Assembly: GCA_964510535.1 (NCBI GenBank)
Contig: CAZECG010000003.1
Location: 1 to 64,000, forward strand
Source of the DNA: JAJPXC01 sp964510535
Lineage (GTDB): Bacteria > Bacteroidota > Bacteroidia > Bacteroidales > Muribaculaceae
Length of the DNA: 64,000 bases
Reading direction: 5' to 3'
Shown here in pieces: positions 34,611 through 43,897 of this stretch; positions within the stretch are counted from its first letter, which is position 1, and each line of letters opens with the position of its first letter. The position numbers and the translations under genes were made by a program. Below the pieces are notes generated by a model. It had not been told where the DNA came from. It was given only the letters and a program-made list of their open reading frames with translations, and made no database searches.

Positions 34611-36734
34611 ATGAAAAGATTAACTATTATATTTGCTATGACAGCTGCATTGATGCCAACGGTGTCGGCACAGAAGCTGAACTATCCGGCGGCTCCGGCT
34701 GCCGACGTGGTTGATGACTATTTCGGAATTAAGGTAAATGACCGTTTCCGACCGCTTGAAAACGATACTTCGGCCGAGACTGCGGCCTGGGTCGACGCGG
34801 AAAACAATGTGACCCGGCGTTACCTCGAAAAAATACCGTTCCGCACCACTGTAAAGGAGAGGCTAACCGCTCTAAACAATTACCATAAACATGGGATACC
34901 CTTCAAACGTAAGGATGGGAAATATTATTTCTATGAAAACGATGGTCTTCGCAACCAATCGATCCTTTATAAGATGGACTCTATCGGCGACAAGCCCGAG
35001 GTATTCCTTGACCCTAACACCCTGAGCGACGACGGTACGGTGGCTTTGACCGGGGTTTTCTTCTCGAACGATAACCGTTATGTCGCTTACACTATTTCGC
35101 GCAGCGGTTCTGACTGGAGCGAGATTTTCGTCATGGATGCCCGCACGAAAGAGCTGTTGCCTGACCATATCGAATGGGCTAAGTTTACCGGAGCGGCTTG
35201 GCAAGGCGACGGGTTCTATTACAGTGCTTACGACCGTCCCGAAGCAGGGAAAGAGTTTTCAAACGCCAACGAAAATCACCGCATCTATTTCCATCGGTTA
35301 GGGACTCCGCAGAGTGATGACATTCTCGTCTATGACGACCCCGCCAACCCGCTGCATTTCCACTCGGCACAGGTGTCGGATGATGAGAGCCTGCTGTTTG
35401 TCTACGGTAGCGGTGAGGGTCGCGGTAATTCGCTCATGGTCAAGAAACTCAACGTTCCCGATGCTGATTGGGTCGTTATTGAGCCGTCGCAGGACGAGGG
35501 ACTCTCGGTAATTGATGTTATTGATGATACAATTTATATGGTAACCGCCTACGATGCGCCGCGCTATCGGCTCGTAACAGCTACAGCCGACAAACCTCAA
35601 CGCGAATATTGGAAAGATTTGATTCCTCAACAAGATGCGGTGCTGGTCAATGTCAGCATGGCCGGCGACAACATGATAGTCACCTATGACCGCGATGCGG
35701 CCAACCATGCTTACTTGTATCGTCGCGACGGCTCGCTTATCCACGAGATTCAATTCCCGGCGTACGGCTCGGCTGGGTTCTCTTCATCACGTCGCCACAA
35801 CGAGGTGTTTTATGTGTTCACCTCGTTTGTGTACCCGAGTGCGGTGTTCCGCTATGATATGTCGTCGGGTGAGAGTTCTCCCTACCGCACCCCCGAGATT
35901 GATGGGTTCAACCCTGATGATTATGTGACCGAGCAGGTTTTTTATCCTTCGGCCGACGGCACAAAGATTCCTATGTTCCTGACCTATAAAAAAGGTCTGA
36001 AGCGCGATAAAAATAATCCGGTATTCCTTTATGGTTACGGCGGTTTTAACGTCTCCCTCAATCCCGGTTTCTCGGCAACCAGATTGCTATGGTTAGAGAA
36101 CGGTGGTATCTACGCTCAAGCAAATCTGCGCGGGGGCGGCGAATACGGCAAGGTTTGGCACGAGGCAGGCACAAAACTGAAAAAACTCAATGTGTTCAAT
36201 GATTTCATCGCCGCCGCCGAATATTTGATAGGTGAGGGGTGGACATCTTCCGATAAAATCGCTATCGTGGGTGGCAGTAACGGCGGATTGCTCGTCGGTG
36301 CGACAGTCAATATGCGCCCAGATTTGTTTAAAGTCGCCATCCCGCAAGTTGGCGTTATGGATATGATGCGTTACCATCTGTTTACAATCGGTTGGAACTG
36401 GGCCCCTGATTATGGCACAAGTGCCGACTCTCCCGAGATGGCGAGGTATCTGCTCGGTTATTCGCCACTTCACAATATCAAGAACGACGGCACCGCTTAT
36501 CCTGCGATACTTGTGACTACGGCTGACCATGACGACCGCGTCGTCCCGGCTCACTCGTTCAAATATGCAGCCCAGTTACAGGGATCTGACACTGGCGACG
36601 CTCCCAAACTGATAAGAATCGACTCTAAAGCAGGTCATGGGGGAGGAAAACCTATATCAAAAGTTATTGACGAGTACGCTGATATCTATTCATTCATATT
36701 CTACAATTTAGGGGTTACGCCTGTCGGTAAATGA
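34611..36734 (+). CDS. Prolyl oligopeptidase family serine peptidase (S9A)
   Basis: Cuts short peptides after proline. The ATG at 34611 begins MKRLTIIFAMTAALMPTVSAQ, a signal peptide, giving 707 aa exported to the periplasm; a longer frame upstream lies inside nadE. It has the N-terminal segment, seven-bladed beta-propeller (about 75-420) and alpha/beta-hydrolase domain. The catalytic residues are S556 (GGSNGG), the Asp of the ADHDDRV motif and H676 (AGHGGGK). It starts 10 nt after nadE and overlaps the next lipoprotein by 4 nt. Confidence 0.95.
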   Translation: MKRLTIIFAMTAALMPTVSAQKLNYPAAPAADVVDDYFGIKVNDRFRPLENDTSAETAAWVDAENNVTRRYLEKIPFRTTVKERLTALNNYHKHGIPFKRKDGKYYFYENDGLRNQSILYKMDSIGDKPEVFLDPNTLSDDGTVALTGVFFSNDNRYVAYTISRSGSDWSEIFVMDARTKELLPDHIEWAKFTGAAWQGDGFYYSAYDRPEAGKEFSNANENHRIYFHRLGTPQSDDILVYDDPANPLHFHSAQVSDDESLLFVYGSGEGRGNSLMVKKLNVPDADWVVIEPSQDEGLSVIDVIDDTIYMVTAYDAPRYRLVTATADKPQREYWKDLIPQQDAVLVNVSMAGDNMIVTYDRDAANHAYLYRRDGSLIHEIQFPAYGSAGFSSSRRHNEVFYVFTSFVYPSAVFRYDMSSGESSPYRTPEIDGFNPDDYVTEQVFYPSADGTKIPMFLTYKKGLKRDKNNPVFLYGYGGFNVSLNPGFSATRLLWLENGGIYAQANLRGGGEYGKVWHEAGTKLKKLNVFNDFIAAAEYLIGEGWTSSDKIAIVGGSNGGLLVGATVNMRPDLFKVAIPQVGVMDMMRYHLFTIGWNWAPDYGTSADSPEMARYLLGYSPLHNIKNDGTAYPAILVTTADHDDRVVPAHSFKYAAQLQGSDTGDAPKLIRIDSKAGHGGGKPISKVIDEYADIYSFIFYNLGVTPVGK

Positions 36735-37663
36735 TTCGTCGCAACAGACAGTTTACAGCTTTTTTGACCGTCGCAGCGATGCTGCCGCTTGCGGGGTGCT
36801 TCACCGGAATTGAAAGCACCCCCAAGATTACGGCAGATGATGTCAAAAAACAGAAAATCGTGGTGTCCCCCGAACAGATGTTTATCTCAGATATCGGTGA
36901 GGCTCCGCTATCGGAATGGTCAAAAGGAAAACGTTTTCTTGTGACCGACGACCGCATCTCTCTGATTTTCGGAGCTTCTGCCCGCGGTGTGACATCGCTA
37001 TGCGGGGAAGAACTGATATATCAGGGTTATGACTCTATTCCGGCTATTACAGGCGATGGCGCGACTTTGTTGGAATTTTCCACATCTAAAGGGGATAAAT
37101 TGAAGTATAAAGTCGATGCCCCGGTCCGTTCGGTGCTTAGCCGCCGGTCTGTTGAGATTCCTTTCACTATCGACCTCGATGTGGTGACAACTGTGCGCGA
37201 ACGCCTTGTGACAAAACGGGTATATGTTATCACGGCCATGTGGTTTGACCGCGATGGCAGGCAAGTGACAGGGCGCAAGTTCATTCCTGTCACGATTACC
37301 GATGTCTCTCCCGGAAATGTGAACTATCCGTTTTATGTCAGCTTTGTCGATGACGGCGGTAAATCGGGGGGCGTTTATATGTCGCTTGGTGCTTCGCGCC
37401 AGTCGACACGCAATTTCGACACTCTGTTCTCTTTCACCGACCCGCGTTTGCGTTATCCCAATGTCAGCGATGACAATTGGCAGAATATTATAAACGGTGT
37501 TGTGGCGTTGGATATGACCCGTGAGGAGTGCCGTCTGGCTCTCGGTTTTCCAAAAGAGATTGACCGCCGTCCGGGTTACGGAGGGGTGGAGGAACGTTGG
37601 ATTTATACCGATGGCGTTTATCTATTGTTTGAGGACGGTTTGCTTCGTGATTTCCGACGTTAG
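36731..37663 (+). CDS. Lipoprotein with BamE/SmpA-like C-terminal part
   Basis: A 310-aa lipoprotein with lipobox LAGC (C23). Its ATG overlaps the peptidase stop (ATGA), so the two are translationally coupled. The C terminus (LDMTREECRLALGFPKEIDRR, then GGVEERWIYTDGVYLLFEDGLL) has the pattern of BamE/SmpA-like small domains, which often bind envelope partners. The rest (about 50-250) is beta-rich and not recognised. Its function is unknown. Confidence 0.75.
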   Translation: MIRRNRQFTAFLTVAAMLPLAGCFTGIESTPKITADDVKKQKIVVSPEQMFISDIGEAPLSEWSKGKRFLVTDDRISLIFGASARGVTSLCGEELIYQGYDSIPAITGDGATLLEFSTSKGDKLKYKVDAPVRSVLSRRSVEIPFTIDLDVVTTVRERLVTKRVYVITAMWFDRDGRQVTGRKFIPVTITDVSPGNVNYPFYVSFVDDGGKSGGVYMSLGASRQSTRNFDTLFSFTDPRLRYPNVSDDNWQNIINGVVALDMTREECRLALGFPKEIDRRPGYGGVEERWIYTDGVYLLFEDGLLRDFRR

Positions 37664-37680
37664 AATATGATTTGGTTTTT

Positions 37681-38442
37681 ATGAAACTGATATTTTTAGG
37701 TACAGGTACTTCGACAGGTGTTCCGCAACTGATGTGTGATTGCGCCACTTGCCGTTCTGCCGATTCGCATGACAAGCGTCTGCGCGCTTCTGCATTGGTC
37801 AAGATTGACGGCTTGAATCTCCTGATAGATTGTGGCCCTGATTTCCGCACACAGATGCTGGCTTATGGGGATAATTGTAATCTTGACGCCCTGTTGATTA
37901 CACATAGCCATTACGACCATGTGGGTGGCGTGGACGATCTGCGCCCCTATTGTACGCCCGACGGATTTCCCCTATATTGCAAAGCTGATGTGGCAAAAGA
38001 TTTGCGCGACCGCGTCCCTTATTGTTTTGCCGAACATCCTTATCCCGGAGTCCCCCATTATGCGATTCATGAGATTGATTCCGAAAAACCGTTTTTCATA
38101 AAGGGAGTGGAGATTACACCTCTCCCTGTCAATCACTATAAATCGGAAATTTTGGGCTTCCGCATCGGTAAGTTGGCTTATATCACCGATGCGAAGCGCA
38201 TATCTGAGCAAACTGTCAGAAAAGTGGCGGGCATTGATACTCTTGTCATCAACGCTTTGCGCCATGAGCCACACATATCTCACTTTTCGTTGTCAGATGC
38301 TTTGGCGTTCATAGCCGAAGTGTCACCCCGTGTCGCTTATCTCACCCACTTGTCTCATCAGATGGGCCGCCATGCCGATGTGGAGCCGACATTGCCTGAG
38401 AATGTAAAGATTGCCTACGACGGCATGAAAATTTTTATTTGA
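37681..38442 (+). CDS. MBL-fold metallohydrolase, PhnP-like
   Basis: A metallo-beta-lactamase-fold phosphodiesterase. The ATG at 37681 (MKLIFLGTGTSTGVPQLMCDC) gives 253 aa; an upstream TTG is unlikely. It has the metal-binding motif THSHYDHVGG, a CxCxxC-like N-terminal metal site (CDCATCRS) as in PhnP, and ITDAKRIS and HLSHQMGRH further on. PhnP acts on phosphoribosyl cyclic phosphate; without a phn operon here the substrate is uncertain. Members are often annotated as lipoate-linked or PhnP-type hydrolases. Confidence 0.88.
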   Translation: MKLIFLGTGTSTGVPQLMCDCATCRSADSHDKRLRASALVKIDGLNLLIDCGPDFRTQMLAYGDNCNLDALLITHSHYDHVGGVDDLRPYCTPDGFPLYCKADVAKDLRDRVPYCFAEHPYPGVPHYAIHEIDSEKPFFIKGVEITPLPVNHYKSEILGFRIGKLAYITDAKRISEQTVRKVAGIDTLVINALRHEPHISHFSLSDALAFIAEVSPRVAYLTHLSHQMGRHADVEPTLPENVKIAYDGMKIFI

Positions 38443-38497
38443 CTATAAACCCAATCAAAGTTGATTTGTTAAAAAATATAATTGGTTTATATTTTTA

Positions 38498-39853
38498 ATG
38501 AATTGGCTTAAATCTCATCTGTCGGAAAAGACGGTCATGTTCATCATAGCATCGGCTGTCGGGCTGCTTTCGGGGATTGCCGCCCATCTTCTCAAGCTGA
38601 TGATAGATGGAGTTTCCTCTCTCTTGACATCAAGGTTCGCCACCGAGGGTTTAAACTGGTGGCTGCTTGCGATTCCGTTGGTCGGCATACTGCTCACCCG
38701 GGTATTTATGCGGTATGTGATACACCGTGTCATCTCCCACGGTGTGAAACGGCTCATAGTCAGTCTTAAGAATAAAATTTACTGTTTGGGGAGTTATTTG
38801 CTTTATTCCCCGATGATTGCAAGTTCTTTGACGCTCGGCTTCGGCGGGTCAGCCGGGTCGGAGGATCCGATTGCATACACCGGTGCCGCCATTGGCAGCA
38901 ACATGGGACGATGGTTCGGATTGCGCTCCGAGCTGGTGCGGGTCATGGTAGGATGTGGTGCGGCTGCGGGTATAGCAGGGGTTTTTAAAGCCCCTATAGG
39001 TGGTGCTTTGTTCGCACTCGAAGTGTTGCGTATGGAGTTCACGACATTGTCGGTGATTGTGTTGCTCGTTGCGGCTCTGATAGCAGGTCTGACGGCTTAC
39101 GTCCTGTCAGGTTGTACTATGGATATAGGCTTTTATATGCATATTCCGCTTGGTTTTGAAGCCTATCCTTATATTTTGTTTCTTGGCCTGTTTTGCGGTG
39201 TCTATTCCATCTACTACAGCTTCATAATGAAATGGGTTGAAGTGTGGCTCGATAAAGTTTCTAACCGTTGGATAAGTACGGTGTTGGCGGGTATGATTCT
39301 GTCATGTGCCGTGTTCATTTTCCCCTCAATGTATGGCGAGGGGTATGGGGTTATTGAGAAGGTTATAAATGGAGTGTCATCATCGGTAATCGATGGGTCT
39401 GTTGTGTCGGGTTTTTCGCCTGACGGATGGTGTCCGGTTCTGGTGTCCGGTGGTATATTGCTTTTGAAATGCTTTGCCGCCAGTGCCACTACCTGCGGCG
39501 GTGTGGCGGGCGATTTTGCGCCGGCTTTGTTTGCCGGATGTATGGCAGGGTTGTTTTTCGCTTCGTTACTGAATCTTCTGTTCGGACTTTCGTTACCTGT
39601 CGGCTTGTTTGCATTGCTTGGGATGGCGGGGGTGATGGCGGGTGCAATCCGCGCGCCTTTGATGGCGATTTTCCTGACGGTCGAGATGTCAGCGGGATAT
39701 GATTACCTGCTACCGCTCACACTCGTCGGCGCATTGTCGTTCGGAGTGGTGAGGCTGTTCACGATGGACAACTTTTTCCATCGAGGTGCCGACCGCAACA
39801 ATGGTATAATTTCATGGTTACGCACTGAACTGATTAATAACAAAAGAGAGTGA
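38498..39853 (+). CDS. CLC-family chloride channel
   Basis: An inner-membrane chloride channel or exchanger of 451 aa with about ten or more hydrophobic helices. It has GGSAGSEDPIAYTGAAIGS (the GREGP-like selectivity region, with the gating Glu in SED) and GCGAAAGIAGVFKAPIGGALFALEVLR. CGGVAGDFAPALFAG (the GGxFxPxL filter motif) and RAPLMAIFLTVEMSAGYDYLLPL follow. In the ALEVLR segment the position of the E. coli proton glutamate (E203) appears to be Val, as in channel-type CLCs. This suggests a chloride channel rather than a Cl-/H+ exchanger. There is no CBS domain. Confidence 0.9.
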   Translation: MNWLKSHLSEKTVMFIIASAVGLLSGIAAHLLKLMIDGVSSLLTSRFATEGLNWWLLAIPLVGILLTRVFMRYVIHRVISHGVKRLIVSLKNKIYCLGSYLLYSPMIASSLTLGFGGSAGSEDPIAYTGAAIGSNMGRWFGLRSELVRVMVGCGAAAGIAGVFKAPIGGALFALEVLRMEFTTLSVIVLLVAALIAGLTAYVLSGCTMDIGFYMHIPLGFEAYPYILFLGLFCGVYSIYYSFIMKWVEVWLDKVSNRWISTVLAGMILSCAVFIFPSMYGEGYGVIEKVINGVSSSVIDGSVVSGFSPDGWCPVLVSGGILLLKCFAASATTCGGVAGDFAPALFAGCMAGLFFASLLNLLFGLSLPVGLFALLGMAGVMAGAIRAPLMAIFLTVEMSAGYDYLLPLTLVGALSFGVVRLFTMDNFFHRGADRNNGIISWLRTELINNKRE

Positions 39854-39910
39854 AACCGATTTTCGATTTCACCCTCTCAATGAGTTTCAGTCTGTTTTAC
39901 AGGCGAGTGA

Positions 39911-40903
39911 CTATGGCAATGCCGGAGGTACGATGGTGACCATCGGTTTGGCTTCCCAGCCGAGTGCGCTCGCACCAAGCACGGCGGCATCAGCCTCTTT
40001 CAACTCTGAAAGCAATATTCTGACTTTGCCTTTGAATATCTTCATCATGTTCTTTTCCATGGCGTTTTTCAGAGGTTTCATCAACAAATCACCTGATTTT
40101 GCAAGGCCTCCGAAAAGTATGATGGCTTCGGGGGAAGAGAACACGGTGAAGTCGGCGAATGCCTCGCCGAGTATTGTGCCGGTGTACTCAAAAATATCTT
40201 TAGCTAACTTGTCGCCCGCTATGGCTGCGTCATATACATCTTTTGATGTTATCTCTTCGATGGGGATATTGCGAAGCAATGACGGCTCGGTGCGTATTTC
40301 GAGAAATTCGCGCGCCGTGCGTGCCACACCTGTGGCAGAGCAGTAAGCCTCAAGACATCCGGTGCGGCCACATCCACACAGACGGCCATTGTTGCGTTTA
40401 ACGATGACGTGGCCGAGTTCGCCAGCGAAACCGTCGTGCCCATAAACGAGCTGTCCGTTGATTACGATGCCGCTGCCGACACCTGTGCCAAGTGTAATCA
40501 TTATGAAGTCTTTCAGTCCGCGCGCCGCTCCATAAGTCATTTCACCGATTGCCGCTGCGTTAGCGTCGTTGGTGATGGCGACCGGGATACCGAATTTGTC
40601 GCTGACTAATTGTGCCAAAGGTATCGGTGTGGGCCATGGAAGATTCACGCCGTCTTCGATAACGCCTGTGAAGTAGTTGGCGTTGGGTGCGCCTATGCCG
40701 ATGCCGTGCACCTTGCCGACAGCGTCGTTAGCTTCGAGCAGACGCATAGCCTCGGTGTATAGCTCGTTGATGTAATCGTTGATATTGTTGTGCTTTGCAG
40801 TCTTTATTGATGCGCTGGCGATAACTACGCCGCGTGCGTCAACAATTCCAAATACGGTGTTGGTACCGCCTATGTCGATACCAAGTACATAGGGTTTGCT
40901 CAT
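39911..40903 (-). CDS. ROK-family sugar kinase (glucokinase-like)
   Basis: Phosphorylates a hexose, probably glucose. The 330-aa protein has the ATP loop LGIDIGGTNTVFG, the catalytic Asp in NDANAAAIGE, GHVIVKRNNGRLCGCGRTGCLEAYCS (the ROK zinc motif CxCGxxGCxE) and a C-terminal ILFGGLAKSGDL. Its length is normal for Bacteroidetes glucokinases. It is convergent with the CLC gene; a GC-poor hairpin at 39846-39878 lies between them. A minus-strand TAATTTTG (40953-40946) could be its -7 element. Confidence 0.92.
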   Translation of the reverse strand: MSKPYVLGIDIGGTNTVFGIVDARGVVIASASIKTAKHNNINDYINELYTEAMRLLEANDAVGKVHGIGIGAPNANYFTGVIEDGVNLPWPTPIPLAQLVSDKFGIPVAITNDANAAAIGEMTYGAARGLKDFIMITLGTGVGSGIVINGQLVYGHDGFAGELGHVIVKRNNGRLCGCGRTGCLEAYCSATGVARTAREFLEIRTEPSLLRNIPIEEITSKDVYDAAIAGDKLAKDIFEYTGTILGEAFADFTVFSSPEAIILFGGLAKSGDLLMKPLKNAMEKNMMKIFKGKVRILLSELKEADAAVLGASALGWEAKPMVTIVPPALP

Positions 40904-40997
40904 GATATATGAATTTATAAATTAAGAAGTTTACGCTCGTTATCGCAAAATTATTAAATTTCGACAAAATTGTATGTGCTATTGGCCTGAAATTTGT

Positions 40998-42356
40998 TTA
41001 GAGGAGCTTTTTAAGCTCGTTTTGTGGTACGGTTTGTTGCTCCCCGTTGACCATGTTTTTGAGCGTCACAACCCCATCGGTGAGTTCCGAGTCGCCGATT
41101 ATAGCTACATACGGTATGTTGTGGGAATCGGCCCAGGAGAGCTGTTTTTTCAGCTTTGTGCTGTCGGGATATACCTCGACAGCGATACCTGCGGAGCGAA
41201 GTTCCTTGGCTAATTTCATTGAGGCGGCGGCTTCGGTAGTCCCGAGATTGGCGAACATCACTCTGGTCGTATGCAAGGTGTTGTCGGGGTATAGGTCGAG
41301 GGCGTTTAGCACGTCGTAGATACGGTCTGCGCCAAACGAGATGCCTACGCCCGACAACCCGGGCATACCGAAGACTCCCGTTAGGTTGTCGTAGCGGCCT
41401 CCGCCGGTGATGCTACCGATGGCTACGTCGTGTGCTTTGACTTCGATGATTGTGCCGGTATAGTAGTTGAGTCCGCGGGCGAGCGACACGTCGAGGTCAA
41501 GCTCGGCTTTGAGTCCGAGGGACTTGGTGCCGTCAATGACTTCCTTTAACTCTTTCACTCCCAACGAGCCTTCTGTTGAGTTGGCAAGAAGTGTCTCAAG
41601 TGATGCGAGACGCTCGTCGATTGTGCCGTCGATTTCCAGAATGGGGCGGAGTGCGGCGATAGCTTCGTCGCTTAATCCGCGTTCGCTCAATTCGGCGTTG
41701 ACGTTGTCGATGCCGATTTTGTCGATTTTGTCGATGGCTACCGTGATGTCGACCATCTTGTCGGGCGCGCCTATATGTTCGGCGATTCCGGCGAGCACCT
41801 TGCGGTTATTGAGCTTGATGGTTATCCTGATGTTCAAGCGGCTGAACACTTCATCGATAAGTTGCAACAGCTCTATTTCGTTGACGAGCGAGTCGGTGCC
41901 GACGACATCGGCATCACACTGGTAAAACTCGCGGTAACGACCTTTCTGAGGACGGTCGGCGCGCCATACGGGCTGAATCTGATAGCGTTTGAACGGCATC
42001 TGCAACTCGCCGCGGTGTTGCACGACATATCGTGCGAATGGTACGGTCAAGTCATAGCGCAGACCTTTTTCAGCGATTGACGGGGTGGCTTTCACCGAGT
42101 CGCCCGCCTCAATCGCTTCCTTATTGGCTTTCAGCAGGTAGTCGCCCGAATTCAATATCTTGAAAAGCAACTTGTCGCCCTCCTCGCCGTATTTTCCCAT
42201 AAGAGTCGACAGGTTTTCCATTGAAGGGGTTTCGATGGGGTTAAACCCGTAAAGACGGAACACACTTCGGATGGTGTCAAAAATGTAGTTGCGACGCGCC
42301 ATTTCAGATGATGAAAAGTCGCGCGTGCCTTTCGGTATGGAGGGTTTCTGAGCCAT
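40998..42356 (-). CDS. hisS: Histidyl-tRNA synthetase
   Basis: A class II synthetase charging tRNA-His. The ATG at 42356 (MAQKPSIPKGTRDFSSSEMA) is the family start and gives 452 aa; a longer frame begins upstream in the terminator region. Motif 1 begins at about 15-40, LTVPFARYVVQHRGELQMPFKR and QPVWRADRPQKGRYREFYQCD form motif 2, and the histidine-binding RGLNYYTGTIIEV and motif 3 GGGRYDNL follow. The C-terminal anticodon domain is present. Confidence 0.97.
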   Translation of the reverse strand: MAQKPSIPKGTRDFSSSEMARRNYIFDTIRSVFRLYGFNPIETPSMENLSTLMGKYGEEGDKLLFKILNSGDYLLKANKEAIEAGDSVKATPSIAEKGLRYDLTVPFARYVVQHRGELQMPFKRYQIQPVWRADRPQKGRYREFYQCDADVVGTDSLVNEIELLQLIDEVFSRLNIRITIKLNNRKVLAGIAEHIGAPDKMVDITVAIDKIDKIGIDNVNAELSERGLSDEAIAALRPILEIDGTIDERLASLETLLANSTEGSLGVKELKEVIDGTKSLGLKAELDLDVSLARGLNYYTGTIIEVKAHDVAIGSITGGGRYDNLTGVFGMPGLSGVGISFGADRIYDVLNALDLYPDNTLHTTRVMFANLGTTEAAASMKLAKELRSAGIAVEVYPDSTKLKKQLSWADSHNIPYVAIIGDSELTDGVVTLKNMVNGEQQTVPQNELKKLL

Positions 42357-42400
42357 ATCGTGAGTTGTTACGGTTATACTTTTTGTTGATAAATAAAAAA

Positions 42401-42433
42401 TGGTCGCCTCGGATATAACATCCGATGCGACCA
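42401..42433 (-). terminator. Terminator after the FadL-family gene
   Basis: The stem TGGTCGC.TCGGAT / ATCCGA.GCGACCA (42401-42414, 42420-42433; one mismatch) is followed by TTTTTTATTT on the minus strand. It separates the porin gene from hisS. Confidence 0.85.
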
Positions 42434-42458
42434 CAAAGTTAACGAAAATTTCTGTAGG

Positions 42459-43784
42459 TTAGAAACTATATGACACACCAATCGAGGGGGTGATTGCTGT
42501 TAAGCTGTAATCGCCCTTGAATGTCTTCGCTTCTTTTTCGCCGGTGATGAGGTTTGTCTCATAGTAAGTGCAAGAGCGGTTGTCAGCTCCTAAGCCCGCT
42601 ACATAGAGGAATGCGGCGTCGATTGAGAAGCCTTTGAACGGGCGGAACGACAAACCTACCGACGGCTCGATTTTGGTCATACCCGGTGTCTCGGGGTTGT
42701 AATAGTTCTTGTCGACGGGAGTGGTGTCTACCATCAAACCGGCGCGAACGTCGAAACGCTCGGTCAATTTGTACTCGCCGCCGAGGTGGAATGTCCAAGA
42801 GTTTTTATAGTTTTTCTCGATAGTCTGGTTGAATGCCGATGCGTTGCCGGTGAACTTGAACTCAAGCTGGTCATAGGCGTTCCACTCTGTCAAGTGGGCG
42901 TCAAAGGCGAGGATGAGTCGCTCGATGGGGCGGTAGCTGATACCGAATGTGTAGATGGCTGCGCAAGGCATCTCGGCACTGAAGTTGGCACTGTTAATCA
43001 AGCCAAGGCTGCTTTCAAGAGCACCCTCTGCGATTTCGTTAGCATAGCTGACTTTAGCCGTGCCTGATTTAACTTTCATCATCACCTTTGAACGGTATGA
43101 TGCGCCGATGGTCCACTGTGAGTTAATGTCCCACATCGCTCCGACGTTGACACCAAAGCGGGGGTGTGCGTCGCCTGTGAGGTTGACCGATGCCGGAACG
43201 GTTTCGCCAAATCGATAAGGCGAGCCTTTAGCTGCGAGCACTTGGTCCATGGCCTCGGGCGATACGAGTCCCTTATTGAGGTCGACGTTGCCCCATGCTA
43301 CCATCAAACCTGCACCGATTGAGAAGTTGGGGAGTATCTTCCATGCAACCGTTGGTTGAATAGTGTATACTTTAAGATTTACTGATTGGTTGAGCAGTGC
43401 TCCGGGCCAGTTGTTGGTCCAGTTGATGTTGCTACCGTATGGGGTGTAGAACGATATGCCCACCTTGAGGTTGTCGTATACGCGGAAGCCGAGGTTGAAG
43501 CTCAGTGGTGTGCTCGCTTCATTATCGGTTTCATATTCACCGGTGGCGGTTTTAACTTTTGCGGTGGGGAAAATGCCGCTGACGCTACCCGACACGTCGA
43601 GTGTCTCATCCATCCATGCCATACCGGCGGGGTTAAAAATCATACTTTCCGATTTCAATTTGAGAGCTACTCCGGTATGTCCCATACCAATCTGTTTTGC
43701 ACTAAGGGTGTTTACTTGATAGCCCTCTGCTGCGGCCGAAAAAGCTGTCACAGCTATCGCCGCACTCATTAAAAATTTATTCAT
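42459..43784 (-). CDS. FadL/OmpP1-family outer membrane protein
   Basis: A 14-strand beta-barrel that lets hydrophobic compounds such as long-chain fatty acids through the outer membrane. The ATG at 43784 gives MNKFLMSAAIAVTAFSAAAEGYQVNTLS (signal peptide of about 24 residues) and 441 aa in total. SAKQIGMGHTGVAL and SMIFNPAGMAWM are the conserved N-terminal hatch motifs of the family. The C terminus ends in an aromatic residue (ITPSIGVSYSF), as barrel proteins do. It is a single-gene unit with its own promoter and terminator. Confidence 0.92.
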   Translation of the reverse strand: MNKFLMSAAIAVTAFSAAAEGYQVNTLSAKQIGMGHTGVALKLKSESMIFNPAGMAWMDETLDVSGSVSGIFPTAKVKTATGEYETDNEASTPLSFNLGFRVYDNLKVGISFYTPYGSNINWTNNWPGALLNQSVNLKVYTIQPTVAWKILPNFSIGAGLMVAWGNVDLNKGLVSPEAMDQVLAAKGSPYRFGETVPASVNLTGDAHPRFGVNVGAMWDINSQWTIGASYRSKVMMKVKSGTAKVSYANEIAEGALESSLGLINSANFSAEMPCAAIYTFGISYRPIERLILAFDAHLTEWNAYDQLEFKFTGNASAFNQTIEKNYKNSWTFHLGGEYKLTERFDVRAGLMVDTTPVDKNYYNPETPGMTKIEPSVGLSFRPFKGFSIDAAFLYVAGLGADNRSCTYYETNLITGEKEAKTFKGDYSLTAITPSIGVSYSF

Positions 43785-43811
43785 TAATAAACGTTTAGTT
43801 AAAAATTTTTG

Positions 43812-43845
43812 CAAAGGTAATTATTATTTCCGAAAAATCAACCAA
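43812..43845 (-). promoter_or_regulatory. Promoter of the FadL-family gene
   Basis: Minus-strand TACCTTTG (43819-43812) fits the -7 consensus. A TTGGTTG stretch (43845-43839) supplies TTG at the -33 distance. A hairpin (43829-43857) overlapping the -33 region may also end the murF-alr transcript. Confidence 0.6.
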
Positions 43846-43897
43846 TTTTTCGGAAATTTTGTCTTGTCGCCTTTTGCAAACTACCTAAAATCGTTTC

